64,000 nt of DNA. It comes from Achromobacter animicus. Lineage in GTDB: Bacteria; Pseudomonadota; Gammaproteobacteria; Burkholderiales; Burkholderiaceae_B. Below, one piece after another: positions 55,618-64,000 of the stretch. Location: assembly GCF_902859585.1 (NCBI RefSeq), contig NZ_CADIJM010000010.1, forward strand, positions 1-64,000, given 5' to 3'. Below the pieces are notes generated by a model, which saw only the letters and a program-made list of their open reading frames with translations, made no database searches and was not told the DNA's origin. The position numbers and the translations under genes were made by a program. Each line of letters opens with the position of its first letter. Positions within the stretch are counted from its first letter, which is position 1.

Positions 55618-55697
55618 CTGCGGGACTTGCTAACGGGTCAACCGGGTCGCGTGACCAGCTTGCCAGCACCTTGCGAAGGAGGCGCCGGCAGGCGTGA

Positions 55698-56321
55698 TTA
55701 ACGCGAGTACAGTTCGACGACCATCGATTCGTTGATGTCGCGAGCGACATCAGCGCGATCGGGGGCCGACTTGAACGTGCCGGTCAGCTTGGCCGCGTCG
55801 ACTTCCACCCACTGGGGGATGCCGATGCTGGTGGCCAGGTCGAGCGATTCCTTGATACGGCCTTGCTTCTTGGCCTTTTCACGAACCGAGACGACGTCGC
55901 CAGCCTTGACCAGCATCGAAGCGATGTCAGCCGTGTGGCCGTTCAGTTCGATGGCGCGGTGGCTCACCAGCTGGCGAGCTTCGGCGCGCGTCGAGCCGAA
56001 GCCCATGCGGTAGACGACGTTGTCCAGACGCGATTCCAGCAGCTGGATCAGCGTTTCGCCGGTGTTGCCACGGCGACGCTCGGCTTCAGCGAAGTACTTG
56101 CGGAATTGCTTTTCCAGCACGCCGTACATGCGCTTCAGCTTTTGCTTTTCGCGCAGCTGCAGGCCGTAGTCGGAAGTGCGGGCACCCGAAGTGCGGCCGT
56201 GTTGGCCAGGCTTGGAATCCAGCTTGCACTTGGAATCCAGCGAGCGGCGGGCGCTCTTCAGGAACAGGTCAGTACCCTCGCGGCGCGAGAGCTTGCATTT
56301 GGGTCCAATATAACGTGCCAT
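55698..56321 (-). CDS. rpsD: 30S ribosomal protein S4
   Basis: 207 residues beginning [22 protein letters not shown], with the S4 RNA-binding motif [31 protein letters not shown]. It nucleates 30S assembly and often represses its own operon. The gene starts 11 bp after rpsK. Confidence 0.98.
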   Translation of the reverse strand: MARYIGPKCKLSRREGTDLFLKSARRSLDSKCKLDSKPGQHGRTSGARTSDYGLQLREKQKLKRMYGVLEKQFRKYFAEAERRRGNTGETLIQLLESRLDNVVYRMGFGSTRAEARQLVSHRAIELNGHTADIASMLVKAGDVVSVREKAKKQGRIKESLDLATSIGIPQWVEVDAAKLTGTFKSAPDRADVARDINESMVVELYSR

Positions 56322-56332
56322 GTGGATTCCCT

Positions 56333-56734
56333 TTAGATACGACGACGCTTCGGCGGACGGCAGCCGTTGTGCGGAACGGGCGTGATGTCGGCGATGGACG
56401 AAATCTTGATGCCCAGCGCGTTCAACGCACGGACCGACGACTCGCGGCCAGGACCGGGGCCCTTGATGCGGACTTCCAGCGTCTTGATGCCGTACTCGAG
56501 CGCAACGCGGCCAGCCGTTTCAGCGGCAACCTGCGCGGCAAACGGGGTCGACTTGCGCGAACCCTTGAAGCCAGCACCGCCCGACGTGGCCCACGACAGT
56601 GCGTTGCCCTGACGATCGGTGATGGTGATGATGGTGTTGTTGAACGAAGCGTGAACGTGCGCGATGCCGTCCGAGACGTTCTTCTTGACCTTTTTGCGCA
56701 CGCGCGAAGCGCCGCTGGTGGAAGCTTTCGCCAT
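56333..56734 (-). CDS. rpsK: 30S ribosomal protein S11
   Basis: 133 residues. [23 protein letters not shown] and the C-terminal [18 protein letters not shown] are diagnostic. The platform protein contacts 16S rRNA near the mRNA exit. It is 15 bp after rpsM. Confidence 0.98.
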   Translation of the reverse strand: MAKASTSGASRVRKKVKKNVSDGIAHVHASFNNTIITITDRQGNALSWATSGGAGFKGSRKSTPFAAQVAAETAGRVALEYGIKTLEVRIKGPGPGRESSVRALNALGIKISSIADITPVPHNGCRPPKRRRI

Positions 56735-56749
56735 AATCCTGTTCCTCGA

Positions 56750-57115
56750 TTATTTCTTCAGGGACGCAGCAGCACGACGCGGGCCCTTACGGGTCCGGGC
56801 GTTGGTGCGAGTGCGCTGGCCGCGCACGGGCAAACCGCGCTTGTGACGCATACCGCGGTAGGTTCCCAGGTCGATCAAACGCTTGATCGAGAGCTGTACT
56901 TCACGACGCAGGTCGCCTTCAACCGTGAACAAACCAACATGTTCGCGGACGCGTTCCAATTCAGCGTCGCTCAGATCCTTGACCTTTTTGTCAAAGGGTA
57001 CGTTTGCCGCTTCGCAAATCTTGCGAGCGCGCGTACGACCGATGCCAAAAATGGCGGTCAGGCCGATCTCGGCGTGCTGTTGCGGCGGAATGTTAATGCC
57101 AGCAATACGGGCCAT
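56750..57115 (-). CDS. rpsM: 30S ribosomal protein S13
   Basis: 121 residues beginning [29 protein letters not shown], with the C-terminal [18 protein letters not shown]. It forms bridges to the 50S subunit. First gene of the alpha operon proper, 43 bp after rpmJ. Confidence 0.98.
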   Translation of the reverse strand: MARIAGINIPPQQHAEIGLTAIFGIGRTRARKICEAANVPFDKKVKDLSDAELERVREHVGLFTVEGDLRREVQLSIKRLIDLGTYRGMRHKRGLPVRGQRTRTNARTRKGPRRAAASLKK

Positions 57116-57158
57116 GACTGTTCCTTGAATAAATCCGTTGCGTAGTCGCTAACCCGAG

Positions 57159-57272
57159 TTAGCCTTGACGCTGCTTGTGACGCGGGTCGGTGCAGATAAC
57201 GCGCACCACGCCGTGACGTTTGATAACTTTGCAGTTGCGGCAGATCCGCTTAACCGATGCCATTACTTTCAT
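57159..57272 (-). CDS. rpmJ: 50S ribosomal protein L36
   Basis: 37 residues, [20 protein letters not shown] and the remainder ending in RQG. It is the zinc-binding (C+) form, with CxxC and a later Cys and His. It lies between infA and rpsM in the normal order. Confidence 0.96.
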
Positions 57273-57306
57273 GGTTGACTCCTAATTTTCCGTAATCCGG
57301 TTTCGC

Positions 57307-57525
57307 TCACTTGGAGCGGAAAACAATCCTGGCTCGCGTCAGGTCATAGGGCGTGAGCTCCACTGTGACCTTGTCACCCGGCAGGATCCGGATGTAATGC
57401 ATACGCATCTTGCCGGAAATATGGCCCAACACCACGTGGCCGTTTTCGAGCTTGACGCGAAATGTCGCGTTCGGGAGGTTCTCAAGAACCTCACCTTGCA
57501 TCTGAATGACGTCGTCCTTGGACAT
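57307..57525 (-). CDS. infA: translation initiation factor IF-1
   Basis: 72 residues from the ATG at 57525, beginning [29 protein letters not shown], a single S1/OB domain. The longer in-frame extension upstream overlaps secY and is not real. It sits between secY and rpmJ, as in other beta-proteobacteria. Confidence 0.97.
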   Translation of the reverse strand: MSKDDVIQMQGEVLENLPNATFRVKLENGHVVLGHISGKMRMHYIRILPGDKVTVELTPYDLTRARIVFRSK

Positions 57526-57533
57526 TCTTTTGC

Positions 57534-58859
57534 TTACCGCATCGGCAAACCCGCGCCCTTGAAGTTGGCCTTCTTGAGCAACGAGTCGTACTGGTGAGAC
57601 ATCATGTAGGCCTGAACCTGCGCCATGAAATCCATCGTCACCACCACAATGATCAACAGAGACGTACCACCGAAGTAGAAGGGAACGTTCCAGCGCATCA
57701 CCAAGAATTCCGGCAACAGGCACACCAACGTGATGTAGATGGCACCTGCGAGCGTCAAACGCATCAGGATCTTGTCGATGTAGCGCGCCGTTTGCTCGCC
57801 CGGACGGATGCCCGGAACAAACGCACCACTCTTCTTCAGGTTGTCCGCCGTTTCGCGGCTGTTGAAAACCAGAGCCGTGTAGAAAAAGCAGAAGAAAATA
57901 ATCGCGACCGAGTACAGCGTGATGTAGAGCGGTTGACGAGGCGACAGGGCCGCAGCCAGGTCGCTAAGCCAGCGCATGTTCTCGCTGCTGGAGAACCAGC
58001 TCGTGATCGTGGCCGGGAACAGAATGATCGACGACGCGAAGATCGGCGGAATCACCCCTGCCATGTTCAGCTTCAGCGGCAAATGCGAGCTTTGACCACC
58101 GTAGACCTTGTTGCCGACCTGACGCTTGGCGTAGTTCACCGTGATCTTGCGCTGTCCGCGTTCCACGAACACCACAAAAGCGGTAACCAGCACCACCAGA
58201 GCCACGATGAACAGTGCCGAAAGCACAGACATCGCGTTGGTGCGGACCAGGTCCAACAGTGCAGCCAGCGCCGCGGGAAGACCCGCCACGATACCTGCGA
58301 AGATCAGGATGGAAATCCCGTTGCCCAGACCGCGTTCCGTGATCTGCTCACCCAGCCACATGACGAACATGGTGCCAGTGACCAAAGTCACGACGGTCGT
58401 GAAGCGGAACAGCATGCCCGGATCGATCACCAGTCCCTGCTGAGACTCCAACGCCACCGAAATGCCCACGGCTTGCACCAGCGCCAGCACGACCGTGCCG
58501 TAGCGGGTGTATTGGGTAATCTTCCGACGGCCGGATTCGCCCTCTTTCTTGAGCGCTTCCAGCGACGGCACCACCACCGACATCAACTGCATGATGATGG
58601 ATGCCGAAATGTACGGCATGATCCCCAGGGCAAAAATCGAGAAACGCGAGAGCGCTCCGCCCGAGAACATGTTGAACAGGCCCAGGATCCCGCCCTGGTT
58701 CTGACGGAACAAGTCCGCCAGCGCGTCCGGGTTGATACCCGGAACCGGGATGTGTGTACCCAAACGGTAAACCACCAGGGCGAGCACCAGGAACACCAGA
58801 CGGCGCTTCAGATCGCCGTATCGTGCTCCGGATTTGCCCAATGCCTGCGCGTTAGCCAC
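57534..58859 (-). CDS. secY: protein translocase subunit SecY
   Basis: 441 residues with ten transmembrane helices. The first is [26 protein letters not shown], and the plug region follows with [26 protein letters not shown]. It is the channel of the Sec translocon. It lies 13 bp after rplO in the spc operon. Confidence 0.98.
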   Translation of the reverse strand: MANAQALGKSGARYGDLKRRLVFLVLALVVYRLGTHIPVPGINPDALADLFRQNQGGILGLFNMFSGGALSRFSIFALGIMPYISASIIMQLMSVVVPSLEALKKEGESGRRKITQYTRYGTVVLALVQAVGISVALESQQGLVIDPGMLFRFTTVVTLVTGTMFVMWLGEQITERGLGNGISILIFAGIVAGLPAALAALLDLVRTNAMSVLSALFIVALVVLVTAFVVFVERGQRKITVNYAKRQVGNKVYGGQSSHLPLKLNMAGVIPPIFASSIILFPATITSWFSSSENMRWLSDLAAALSPRQPLYITLYSVAIIFFCFFYTALVFNSRETADNLKKSGAFVPGIRPGEQTARYIDKILMRLTLAGAIYITLVCLLPEFLVMRWNVPFYFGGTSLLIIVVVTMDFMAQVQAYMMSHQYDSLLKKANFKGAGLPMR

Positions 58860-58872
58860 TCGTCACCTCTGA

Positions 58873-59313
58873 TCAAGCAAGCGAGCCGCCCGCGGCTTCG
58901 ATGGCGGCGCGAGCGCCGGCCGTCGCGGTAATGCCCTTGAGCACGACCTTGCGCGAGAGTTCACCAGACTTGATGACCTTGGCGTAACGAACCGCCTGGC
59001 CAATCACGCCGGCCGCCTTCAGCGCTTGCACATCGATGTCATCGATGGGCAGGGCCTGGAGGTCCGACAAGAGAACTTGTGCATACAGGTGTTGACCCAG
59101 CGGGGTGAAACCACGCTTGGGCAGGCGACGTTGCAGCGGCATTTGACCGCCTTCGAAGCCAACCTTGTGGAAACCGCCCGAGCGCGACTTCTGACCCTTG
59201 TGACCACGGCCGGCGGTCTTACCCAGACCCGAACCGATGCCACGGCCGACGCGGCGCTTGGCGTGCTTGGAGCCCTCGGCGGGCTTCAGCGTATTAAGTT
59301 GCATATCCGACAT
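58873..59313 (-). CDS. rplO: 50S ribosomal protein L15
   Basis: 146 residues. The Gly/Arg/Lys-rich N-terminal half ([21 protein letters not shown]) and [15 protein letters not shown] are typical. It binds 23S rRNA late in 50S assembly. Confidence 0.98.
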   Translation of the reverse strand: MSDMQLNTLKPAEGSKHAKRRVGRGIGSGLGKTAGRGHKGQKSRSGGFHKVGFEGGQMPLQRRLPKRGFTPLGQHLYAQVLLSDLQALPIDDIDVQALKAAGVIGQAVRYAKVIKSGELSRKVVLKGITATAGARAAIEAAGGSLA

Positions 59314-59322
59314 GGTGATTCC

Positions 59323-59508
59323 TTAGGCTTCCGAGACGGAAACGAGATAATCCACCTTACGGATCATCCCACGCACCTCGGGCGTATCGACCAGCACGCG
59401 GCTGCTGTTGATGCGGCCCAAGCCCAAACCGCGAACCGTATCACGGTGCGATTGCTTGGTACCGATCACCGAGCGCACGAGGGTCACTTTGATCTGCTTC
59501 TGAGCCAT
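59323..59508 (-). CDS. rpmD: 50S ribosomal protein L30
   Basis: 61 residues: [27 protein letters not shown] and a C-terminal [14 protein letters not shown]. It is separated by 3 bp from rpsE and 9 bp from rplO. Confidence 0.97.
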   Translation of the reverse strand: MAQKQIKVTLVRSVIGTKQSHRDTVRGLGLGRINSSRVLVDTPEVRGMIRKVDYLVSVSEA

Positions 59509-59511
59509 GAT

Positions 59512-60033
59512 TTACCCCAGGATCTCTTCGACCGTCTTGCCGCGCTTGGCAGCAACATCGGCCGGGGTCAGGGAGGCGCGCAGGCCGTTCAACGTGGCGC
59601 GAACCATGTTGTAGGGGTTGCTCGAGCCCAGGCTCTTGGCAACCACGTTACGCACACCCATCACTTCGAAAATAGCGCGCATCGGGCCGCCGGCGATAAC
59701 GCCAGTACCTTCAGCAGCGGGCGAAATCAGCACGGTAGCGGCGCCATGCTTGCCGACCACGGTGTGGTGCAGCGTGCCGTTCTTCAGAGCGACCTTGAAC
59801 ATGCCGCGACGGGCCTGTTCCATAGCCTTCTGAACGGACACCGGCACTTCACGCGCCTTGCCCTTACCCATGCCGATGCGGCCATCGCCATCGCCAACCA
59901 CGGTCAGCGCGGCAAAGCTCATGGTGCGACCACCCTTGACCACTTTGCTCACGCGGTTGACCGCGATCATCTTTTCGCGGAGGCCGTCATCGTTCTCTTT
60001 TTCCGCGGCGTTCTTGCCTTGTACTTTAGCCAT
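59512..60033 (-). CDS. rpsE: 30S ribosomal protein S5
   Basis: 173 residues. The double-stranded RNA-binding part [30 protein letters not shown] and the C-terminal [26 protein letters not shown] are typical. It affects translational accuracy and 30S head-body contacts. Confidence 0.98.
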   Translation of the reverse strand: MAKVQGKNAAEKENDDGLREKMIAVNRVSKVVKGGRTMSFAALTVVGDGDGRIGMGKGKAREVPVSVQKAMEQARRGMFKVALKNGTLHHTVVGKHGAATVLISPAAEGTGVIAGGPMRAIFEVMGVRNVVAKSLGSSNPYNMVRATLNGLRASLTPADVAAKRGKTVEEILG

Positions 60034-60048
60034 TTGACAGATCCTCGC

Positions 60049-60414
60049 TTAGAACTTCAGGCCGGCTTCACGCGCGGCATCGGCCAGCGCCTTGACGCGG
60101 CCATGGTAACGAAAGCCCGAGCGATCGAAAGCGACCAGTTCGATACCGGCAGCCTTGGCCTTTTCGGCCACGCGCTTGCCAACCAGCGTCGCAGCGGCTT
60201 TGTTGCCACCCTGACCGGTTTGGCCGGCCAGTTGCGCACGCACTTCGGCTTCCACCGTCGAGGCGCTGACCAGAACGCGATCGCCTTCCGGCGAAATGAT
60301 GTTGGCGTAGATGTGCTGGTTCGAGCGGAAAATCGAGAGGCGATGAACGCGCAGCTCGTTGATCTTCCGGCGAGTCGGAACCGCACGACGCAAACGGGAA
60401 ACTTTTTTGTCCAT
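60049..60414 (-). CDS. rplR: 50S ribosomal protein L18
   Basis: 121 residues with [32 protein letters not shown] at the basic N terminus and [24 protein letters not shown] at the end. It binds 5S rRNA. Confidence 0.98.
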   Translation of the reverse strand: MDKKVSRLRRAVPTRRKINELRVHRLSIFRSNQHIYANIISPEGDRVLVSASTVEAEVRAQLAGQTGQGGNKAAATLVGKRVAEKAKAAGIELVAFDRSGFRYHGRVKALADAAREAGLKF

Positions 60415-60435
60415 GATTCGTCCTTGCGTGCGCCG

Positions 60436-60969
60436 TTATTTCTTCTTGGTTTCTTTGATGACGACGCGTTCGTCCGAGTAACGCACGCCCTTGCCCTTGT
60501 AGGGTTCGGGTTCGCGGTACGCGCGGATTTCAGCGGCCACCTGACCGACGACTTGCTTGTTGGAGCCCTTGATGACGATTTCCGTCTGGGTGGGGCATTC
60601 GGCCTTGATACCGGCCGGCAACTGATGCAAAACGTCGTGCGAGAAACCGAGCTGCAGCTTAACGGCGTCGCCTTGAACCGAGGCGCGGTAACCCACGCCG
60701 ACCAGGTTCAGCTTGCGCTCGAATCCCTTGCTCACGCCGTTGACCATGTTGGCCACGAGCGCGCGCACGGTGCCCGACATGGCGTTGGCGTGACGGGAAT
60801 CGTTGGCAGCGGCAAACGTGAGCTTGCCACCGTCCAGCGAGATCGTGACGTCGCCAGTCAGGGGTTGGGTCAGGGAGCCCAGCGGGCCCTTGACAGTGAT
60901 CTGATCCTGCTTGATGTCAGCTTCGACACCCTTGGGCAGTTCGACCGGATACTTAGCGATACGTGACAT
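60436..60969 (-). CDS. rplF: 50S ribosomal protein L6
   Basis: 177 residues: [14 protein letters not shown] at the start and [24 protein letters not shown] at the end, with the two L6 repeats between. It lies near the factor-binding site of the 50S subunit. Confidence 0.98.
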   Translation of the reverse strand: MSRIAKYPVELPKGVEADIKQDQITVKGPLGSLTQPLTGDVTISLDGGKLTFAAANDSRHANAMSGTVRALVANMVNGVSKGFERKLNLVGVGYRASVQGDAVKLQLGFSHDVLHQLPAGIKAECPTQTEIVIKGSNKQVVGQVAAEIRAYREPEPYKGKGVRYSDERVVIKETKKK

Positions 60970-60981
60970 TCGAATTTCTCC

Positions 60982-61377
60982 TTAGGCCACGTAGCACAGC
61001 ACTTCGCCGCCGACGCCGTTGGCGCGAGCCTTACGGTCGGTCATGACGCCGCGCGAGGTCGAAACGATAGCCACGCCCAGGCCGTTCATGACCTGAGGAA
61101 TGCTGGTACGGCCCTTGTAGATACGCAGACCAGGGCGCGAGACGCGTTCGATGCGCTCGATGACCGGGCGGCCAGCGTAGTACTTCAGGGTGATCTCGAG
61201 CTCAGGCTTGGCCTGGGTGCCCTTGATTTCAAAGCTGTCGATGTAGCCTTCGTCTTTCAGCACAGCGGCAATAGCCGCCTTCAGCTTCGAGGAGGGCATG
61301 CTCACCGTAACTTTGTCCACTTGCTGCGCATTGCGAATGCGGGTCAGCATATCGGCGATGGGATCGCTCATGCTCAT
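60982..61377 (-). CDS. rpsH: 30S ribosomal protein S8
   Basis: 131 residues from the ATG at 61377, seven bases after GGAG; an ATG two codons later is possible and the longer frame upstream overlaps rps[16 protein letters not shown] and the C-terminal [19 protein letters not shown] are diagnostic. It is a translational regulator of spc operons in E. coli. Confidence 0.97.
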   Translation of the reverse strand: MSMSDPIADMLTRIRNAQQVDKVTVSMPSSKLKAAIAAVLKDEGYIDSFEIKGTQAKPELEITLKYYAGRPVIERIERVSRPGLRIYKGRTSIPQVMNGLGVAIVSTSRGVMTDRKARANGVGGEVLCYVA

Positions 61378-61387
61378 ATTGTTTCTC

Positions 61388-61693
61388 CTACCAGCTGGCC
61401 TTGGTGATGCCGGGGATTTCACCCTTCATCGCCATTTCACGCAGTTTGTGGCGCGTCAGGCCGAACTTGCGGAACACGCCGCGAGGACGACCGGTGACCA
61501 CGCAGCGGTTGCGTTGACGCGTCGGGTTGGCATTGCGCGGCAGCTGTTGCAGCTTGAGCCGAGCTTGGTAACGTTCTTCGTCGGTCTTCGACTGGTCGTC
61601 GATGATCGCCTTCAACTCAGCGCGCTTGGCAGCGAACTTGTCAGCCAGCTTGGCGCGCTTGATGTCGCGATTGATGAGGGAAAGTTTAGCCAC
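61388..61693 (-). CDS. rpsN: 30S ribosomal protein S14 (zinc-free long form)
   Basis: 101 residues, with [26 protein letters not shown]. The paired CxxC motifs of the short zinc form are absent, so it is the long C-minus type. It lies between rplE and rpsH. Confidence 0.97.
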   Translation of the reverse strand: MAKLSLINRDIKRAKLADKFAAKRAELKAIIDDQSKTDEERYQARLKLQQLPRNANPTRQRNRCVVTGRPRGVFRKFGLTRHKLREMAMKGEIPGITKASW

Positions 61694-61705
61694 GTCATCA
61701 GCCCC

Positions 61706-62245
61706 TTAGTTACGGAACGGGAAGCTGAAGGCCGTCAACAGCGCCTTGGCTTCTTCGTCGGTCTTGGCGGAGGTGGTGATGCTGATGTTCAGCCCACGCA
61801 GCGCGTCGATCTTGTCGTACTCGATTTCGGGGAAAATGATCTGCTCTTTCACCCCGATGTTGTAGTTGCCACGGCCGTCGAACGCACGACCCGAGATACC
61901 GCGGAAGTCGCGCACGCGAGGCAGCGCAACCGCCACCAGGCGATCCAGGAATTCGTACATGCGTTGACCACGCAGCGTGACCATGCAACCAATCGGGTAG
62001 TTTTCGCGGATCTTGAAACCGGCGATAGCCTTCTTGGTCTTCGTCACGACGGGCTTCTGGCCGGCGATCTTGGTCAGATCCGACACAGCGTGCTCGATGA
62101 CTTTCTTGTCGGAGACCGCTTCCGAGACACCCATGTTCAGGGTGATCTTGGTGATGCGCGGCACTTCCATTGCGCTCTTGTAGCCAAACTTGGCCTGCAG
62201 GTCGCCAGCGACCTTGCTCTTGTAGAAATCTTGCAAACGAGACAT
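61706..62245 (-). CDS. rplE: 50S ribosomal protein L5
   Basis: 179 residues. It has [23 protein letters not shown] and the C-terminal part [27 protein letters not shown]. It binds 5S rRNA and contacts the P-site tRNA. Confidence 0.98.
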   Translation of the reverse strand: MSRLQDFYKSKVAGDLQAKFGYKSAMEVPRITKITLNMGVSEAVSDKKVIEHAVSDLTKIAGQKPVVTKTKKAIAGFKIRENYPIGCMVTLRGQRMYEFLDRLVAVALPRVRDFRGISGRAFDGRGNYNIGVKEQIIFPEIEYDKIDALRGLNISITTSAKTDEEAKALLTAFSFPFRN

Positions 62246-62257
62246 GTCTATCGCCCC

Positions 62258-62578
62258 TTACGCCTTGGCGCCGACAACGGCACCATTGGAACGGAACACG
62301 CGGACCTTGCGACCTTCGACTTCTTGAACGCCCACGCGGTCGCCACGACCGGTTGCGGGGTTGAAGAGCGCCACATTCGAGATGTGGATCGGCATGGTCT
62401 TTTCGACAATCCCGCCCGGGTTGTTAGCCATCGGGTTGGCTTTCACGTGCTTCTTGGCAACGTTGACGCCTTCGACCAGAACGTGGTCGGCACCAACGCG
62501 GGCCAGCACCGTGCCACGACGCTTCTTGTCGCGGCCGGTCAGGACGATGACTTCGTCGCCTTTACGAATGTTGTTCAT
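62258..62578 (-). CDS. rplX: 50S ribosomal protein L24
   Basis: 106 residues. The KOW motif is in [22 protein letters not shown], followed by [13 protein letters not shown]. It is an early 50S assembly protein, 11 bp after rplN. Confidence 0.98.
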   Translation of the reverse strand: MNNIRKGDEVIVLTGRDKKRRGTVLARVGADHVLVEGVNVAKKHVKANPMANNPGGIVEKTMPIHISNVALFNPATGRGDRVGVQEVEGRKVRVFRSNGAVVGAKA

Positions 62579-62589
62579 CGTAGGGCTCC

Positions 62590-62958
62590 TTACAGCACTT
62601 CCGGGGCCAGCGACACGATCTTCATGAACTTCTCGGTACGCAGTTCACGCGTAACGGGTCCGAAGATGCGGGTGCCGATAGGCTCCAGCTTGGCGTTGAG
62701 CAACACGGCGGCATTGCCACCGAAACGAATCAGCGAACCGTCTTTACGGCGCACGCCCTTGGCGGTACGAACCACCACGGCATTGTAAATTTCGCCTTTC
62801 TTGACGCGTCCGCGCGGAGCCGCATCTTTGACGCTCACCTTGATGATGTCGCCGATACCGGCATAACGGCGCTTGGAGCCACCGAGCACCTTAATGCACA
62901 TGACATGACGCGCACCAGTGTTATCGGCCACGTCCAGCGTGGTCTGCATTTGGATCAT
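62590..62958 (-). CDS. rplN: 50S ribosomal protein L14
   Basis: 122 residues: [27 protein letters not shown] at the start and [24 protein letters not shown] at the end. First gene of the spc block in this window. rpsQ and rpmC, which normally precede it directly, are not adjacent; a 340-bp region with a promoter and another gene lie upstream instead. Confidence 0.98.
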   Translation of the reverse strand: MIQMQTTLDVADNTGARHVMCIKVLGGSKRRYAGIGDIIKVSVKDAAPRGRVKKGEIYNAVVVRTAKGVRRKDGSLIRFGGNAAVLLNAKLEPIGTRIFGPVTRELRTEKFMKIVSLAPEVL

Positions 62959-63298
62959 GATTTTTCCTGTTCCAACTTAACTGGAAATACGGTTTTCCCA
63001 ACAAGGGAACACTGCAATTCCTGCCAGTTTTGGTCCCGTCAGGTCAGCCGCCCTGCTTTTTTGTCGGCAAGTCCGTACTATCTGGACCAGCAACTGGTGG
63101 CAACGCAACGACCCTGGGTTGAAATCCTGCGGGTATTCCCCCCGACGCGCTCACCTAACCTTCGGCTAAGTGAATCGACAATCTGGGAAAGCTGATAATT
63201 CTAACGTGGTTAATTTTTGAGCGCAAGCACTTTGTTGGGATTGCGCACAAAAGACCACGCCCCCTGTCAAGGGGGTCGGTTTGTCGGGCCATCCGCCC
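62959..63298 (-). promoter_or_regulatory. 340-bp leader and promoter region of the spc operon
   Basis: No gene is present. The region holds a candidate sigma-70 promoter at 63198-63226 reading toward rplN. That leaves an untranslated leader of about 230 bases. The leader contains a 9-bp hairpin with a three-base loop (63152-63172, two G-U pairs on the RNA strand). A CCCCCT/AGGGGG hairpin at 63260-63275 lies upstream of the promoter and may end the neighbouring beta-hydroxylase transcript. Confidence 0.55.
63198..63226 (-). promoter_or_regulatory. candidate sigma-70 promoter for rplN/spc operon
   Basis: On the minus strand TTGCGC (63226-63221) is followed after exactly 17 bases by TAGAAT (63203-63198). 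This is the best promoter-like pair in the region and explains how the spc block is transcribed when detached from the S10 genes. Confidence 0.55.
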
Positions 63299-64000
63299 CT
63301 ATTTCTGGCGGTAGTAGCCCTTCTCCCAGGCGTCATGATTTGCCTTGCCGCGACGGATTTCGTCCGTGAACGGCGCGGCCATGAGCACAAGGCGATTTAG
63401 CCATTTTACAGGAGCTCGGCAGGGACGCTCGAAATCCACGAAAAGCACGGCTCTGACGCCGCCGGTGTCGTTGTGTACCTCGTGGGGATACAGGTCGTCA
63501 AAGACCACCGCCTGTCCTTCGCGCCAGCTATAGCGCTGGCCGCCGACTTCTATCCAGCAGCGTTCGGGCGGGTCGGGGACGACCAGGCCGAGGTGCAGGC
63601 GCAGCACGCCGTTGTACGGCCCCGTGTGCAGCGGAATGCGCTTGCCCGGTTCGAGGATGGAGAAGAAGGCAGTGCGCAGGCCCGGGATGTCCTGCAGGGC
63701 GCGCGCGGTGGACGGACATCGGGCAAGGTTGCGTTCAGAGCGCAGGCCATAGCCCAGGAAGACGAACGTCTTCCATCGGTCGTCGGAGGTGATCATGCCC
63801 ACATCCGGGGAGAGTTCGTGGAAGGCCGGAAGCGCCTGGCGGTCGGCCAGCAGGCTCATCAGTTCGGCCCGAATGGCAGGCGCCCGCGCTTCGAGGGTGG
63901 CAACCCACGGGAACTGGCTGTTCTGGAATATCGGCTTGTCGCCGACCAGCGAGGCCTGCGCAATGCGCTGACGCAGCCAGTCAATGAAGCGGAAAACAAC
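63299..64000 (-). CDS. aspartyl/asparaginyl beta-hydroxylase family protein (LpxO-like), partial
   Basis: The frame stays open to the window edge, so the N terminus is missing; the visible 233 residues begin VVFRFIDWLRQR. Family features are present: FPWVATLEARAPAIRAEL and WKTFVFLGYG. Candidate Fe(II)/2-oxoglutarate residues are His in RIPLHTGPYNG, with LRLHLGLVVP, and His in PHEVHNDTGGVRAVLFVDFERP. LpxO-type enzymes hydroxylate acyl chains of lipid A; others act on protein Asp/Asn. A preceding hydrophobic N-terminal segment cannot be checked here. It lies directly upstream of the spc promoter on the same strand. Confidence 0.82.
   Translation of the reverse strand, partial: VVFRFIDWLRQRIAQASLVGDKPIFQNSQFPWVATLEARAPAIRAELMSLLADRQALPAFHELSPDVGMITSDDRWKTFVFLGYGLRSERNLARCPSTARALQDIPGLRTAFFSILEPGKRIPLHTGPYNGVLRLHLGLVVPDPPERCWIEVGGQRYSWREGQAVVFDDLYPHEVHNDTGGVRAVLFVDFERPCRAPVKWLNRLVLMAAPFTDEIRRGKANHDAWEKGYYRQK

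Noticed and set aside
59026-62788. 646- and 496-codon plus-strand frames opposite the ribosomal genes
   Set aside because: They cross several genuine ribosomal protein genes on the other strand and show no family motif.
53904-62958. tRNA genes or insertion elements within the ribosomal block
   Set aside because: All gaps are accounted for by leaders and hairpins; no cloverleaf or transposase is visible here or elsewhere in the window.

Overview
The window is high-GC DNA with dense, short-spaced genes. It looks like a chromosomal segment of a beta-proteobacterium of the Alcaligenaceae (Bordetella/Achromobacter lineage). The reasons are the fmdB-DUF502-aspS cluster, the paired ccsB/resB cytochrome c maturation genes, the uvrA/MFS/ssb block, several DUF4148 small secreted proteins, and a complete spc-alpha ribosomal run on the minus strand. 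The species call is inference; no rRNA or tRNA gene is present to anchor it.

Layout. 0.1-2.4 kb: two transporters (MFS, EamA). 2.4-7.7 kb (minus): a cardiolipin synthase/EEP-family pair, then aspS, a DUF502 membrane protein and an FmdB zinc ribbon. 7.9-9.2 kb: an ion-transporter-like membrane protein. 9.3-13.9 kb (minus): a tightly coupled four-gene lipid operon. It holds a membrane di-iron hydroxylase, a fatty-acid desaturase, a 656-residue fusion of a KAS III-type ketosynthase to a heme-oxygenase-like di-iron domain, and an unrecognised 298-residue protein. I consider this the strongest candidate for an undescribed pathway. 14.0-18.7 kb: a dapA-type aldolase with a structured leader, a free-methionine-sulfoxide reductase (GAF), a PLP aminotransferase, ubiA, a 13-bp tandem repeat array and a DUF1090 protein.

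19.1-30.4 kb is accessory and rich in regulation. It contains a three-repeat DUF4148 protein, a saccharopine dehydrogenase-like enzyme, a divergent glcC/glcB pair with two identical GntR-type operators, and a TetR gene whose palindromic operator recurs before a 37-residue membrane ORF plus a cysteine hydrolase. A second TetR gene follows, whose presumed operator recurs five times across a tandem triplication of DUF4148 genes. Last come a D-tartrate dehydratase-like enolase and its divergent LysR regulator.

30.4-53.8 kb is mostly housekeeping: ssb, MFS, uvrA, GST, dgt, aroB/aroK, PBP1A (mrcA), cyaY, a small lipoprotein (lptM-like), lysA, ccsB, resB, a diheme cytochrome c, engB, hemB, an EamA transporter, dsbD, cutA and a HIT protein. 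53.9-63.0 kb is the spc and alpha ribosomal operons, transcribed rplN to rplQ and ending in a strong terminator. The spc block starts with its own promoter and long leader. The window ends inside an aspartyl/asparaginyl beta-hydroxylase-like gene, so the S10 genes do not adjoin rplN here.
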